From contig JNVV01000067.1 of assembly GCA_000733355.1 (NCBI GenBank), positions 207,903 to 225,888 on the forward strand: a DNA stretch of 17,986 nucleotides, read 5' to 3'. The position numbers and the translations under genes are program-made. Position 1 is the stretch's first letter. Each line of letters opens with the position of its first letter. The notes beneath the pieces are model-generated. The model worked only from the letters and a program-made list of their open reading frames with translations. It did not search any database and had not been told where the DNA came from. Source of the stretch: Falciphora oryzae. Its lineage: Eukaryota > Ascomycota > Sordariomycetes > Magnaporthales > Magnaporthaceae. Shown piece by piece: positions 17,624 to 17,986 of the stretch.

Positions 17624-17986
17624 GTGCCAAAACCCCTTTCCATAATCAAAGTCGTCCCCGCCGGGCGAACTCTCTCCCGTTCACAAATTTTGGAGCATGG
17701 GTGCACGGACCATGTTGTTAAGGTTTTGGCGGGACTTCCGCCTGTAGCCCTAACAGGCGCCCACAAACGAAAAATTCTCTTCAACCTGCCGCCCTCAATC
17801 ACCACCATCGCACGCAATCCTCCCTTTTCTTTTCGCGACACATTTAATCGGCAGACCTCCTTTGACGAGTTTTCCATCGACCGCGGTGAAGATAGAGTCC
17901 GTTCGATGGCCCGGCGCGCCTCCCGCACAGAGGCGCACAAGATAAGGCCCAATCTCGCGCAGCGAGCCAGCGTGGCAAGATTCCGC
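17624..17986 (+). CDS. Unknown frame running off the right edge
   Basis: The same frame as the preceding low-complexity protein is open for 121 codons from after TAG 17621-17623 to the window end. It reads as ordinary globular protein: LSIIKVVPAGRTLSRSQILE, TDHVVKVLAGLPPVAL, RKILFNLPPSITTIARNPPF, RQTSFDEFSIDRGEDRV, ARRASRTEAHKIRPNLAQRA. It shares phase with 16604-17494 across TGA 17492 and TAG 17621, so both are probably one gene with two to four stops, or exons. The 110-codon minus frame over it (17620-17952) is less protein-like and treated as a shadow. Function unknown. Confidence 0.4.
   Translation, partial: MPKPLSIIKVVPAGRTLSRSQILEHGCTDHVVKVLAGLPPVALTGAHKRKILFNLPPSITTIARNPPFSFRDTFNRQTSFDEFSIDRGEDRVRSMARRASRTEAHKIRPNLAQRASVARFR

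Noticed and set aside
17620..17952. 110-codon minus-strand frame at the right edge
   Set aside because: It overlaps a + strand frame that runs on from the upstream protein in the same phase and off the edge; the minus frame has no recognisable feature.

Overview
The window looks like a transposon-rich accessory region of a filamentous ascomycete genome. The reasons are a Fot1/pogo-type transposase, a Ty3/gypsy chromovirus, decayed pieces of a fungal family X DNA polymerase and a fungal bZIP-type protein, and C-to-T/G-to-A decay of the repeat-induced point mutation (RIP) type. No prokaryotic features, tRNA, rRNA or CRISPR array were seen. Only one gene looks intact where visible: the transposase at the left edge.

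Layout. 1-918 (-): right-hand part of a pogo/Fot1 element with an uninterrupted 255-codon transposase frame running off the window. 919-3221: old repeat debris, including an orphan Tc1-like terminus (1126), a gag-like zinc-knuckle remnant (1330-1975, -) and sequence I cannot assign. 3222-3470 (+): fragment of a fungal bZIP-type C-terminal region. 3647-4700 (-): family X DNA polymerase pseudogene (8-kDa, fingers, palm and thumb regions) with one frameshift. Its N-terminal linker is cut at 4821 by a solo-LTR-like block (4821-5349). 5717-6145 (-): small low-complexity protein gene with a ubiquitin-interacting-motif-like start. 6146-7449: no convincing gene.

7450-16507 is a 9.06-kb LTR retrotransposon with 277-bp LTRs. 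It holds gag (zinc knuckle), pol (protease, RT, RNase H, an in-frame minisatellite, integrase, chromodomain) and a third long sense-strand frame (ORF3) between integrase and the 3' LTR. The LTRs differ only by transitions (18 by hand count). The reading frames carry many TAA/TAG codons, almost all where Gln is expected, and gag-pol has no in-frame TGA apart from the gag terminator. The element is therefore dead but still readable. A 9-nt match between the region just after the 5' LTR and the LTR interior suggests Tf1/sushi-type self-priming.

16604-17986 (+): a long frame rich in low-complexity, basic AT-hook-like and acidic sequence, with four stops, running off the right edge; function unknown.

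The most interesting points are ORF3 in the env position, the sense-strand bias of the mutations (Gln codons lost, Trp codons kept), the 69-bp higher-order repeat inside pol, and the self-priming signal.
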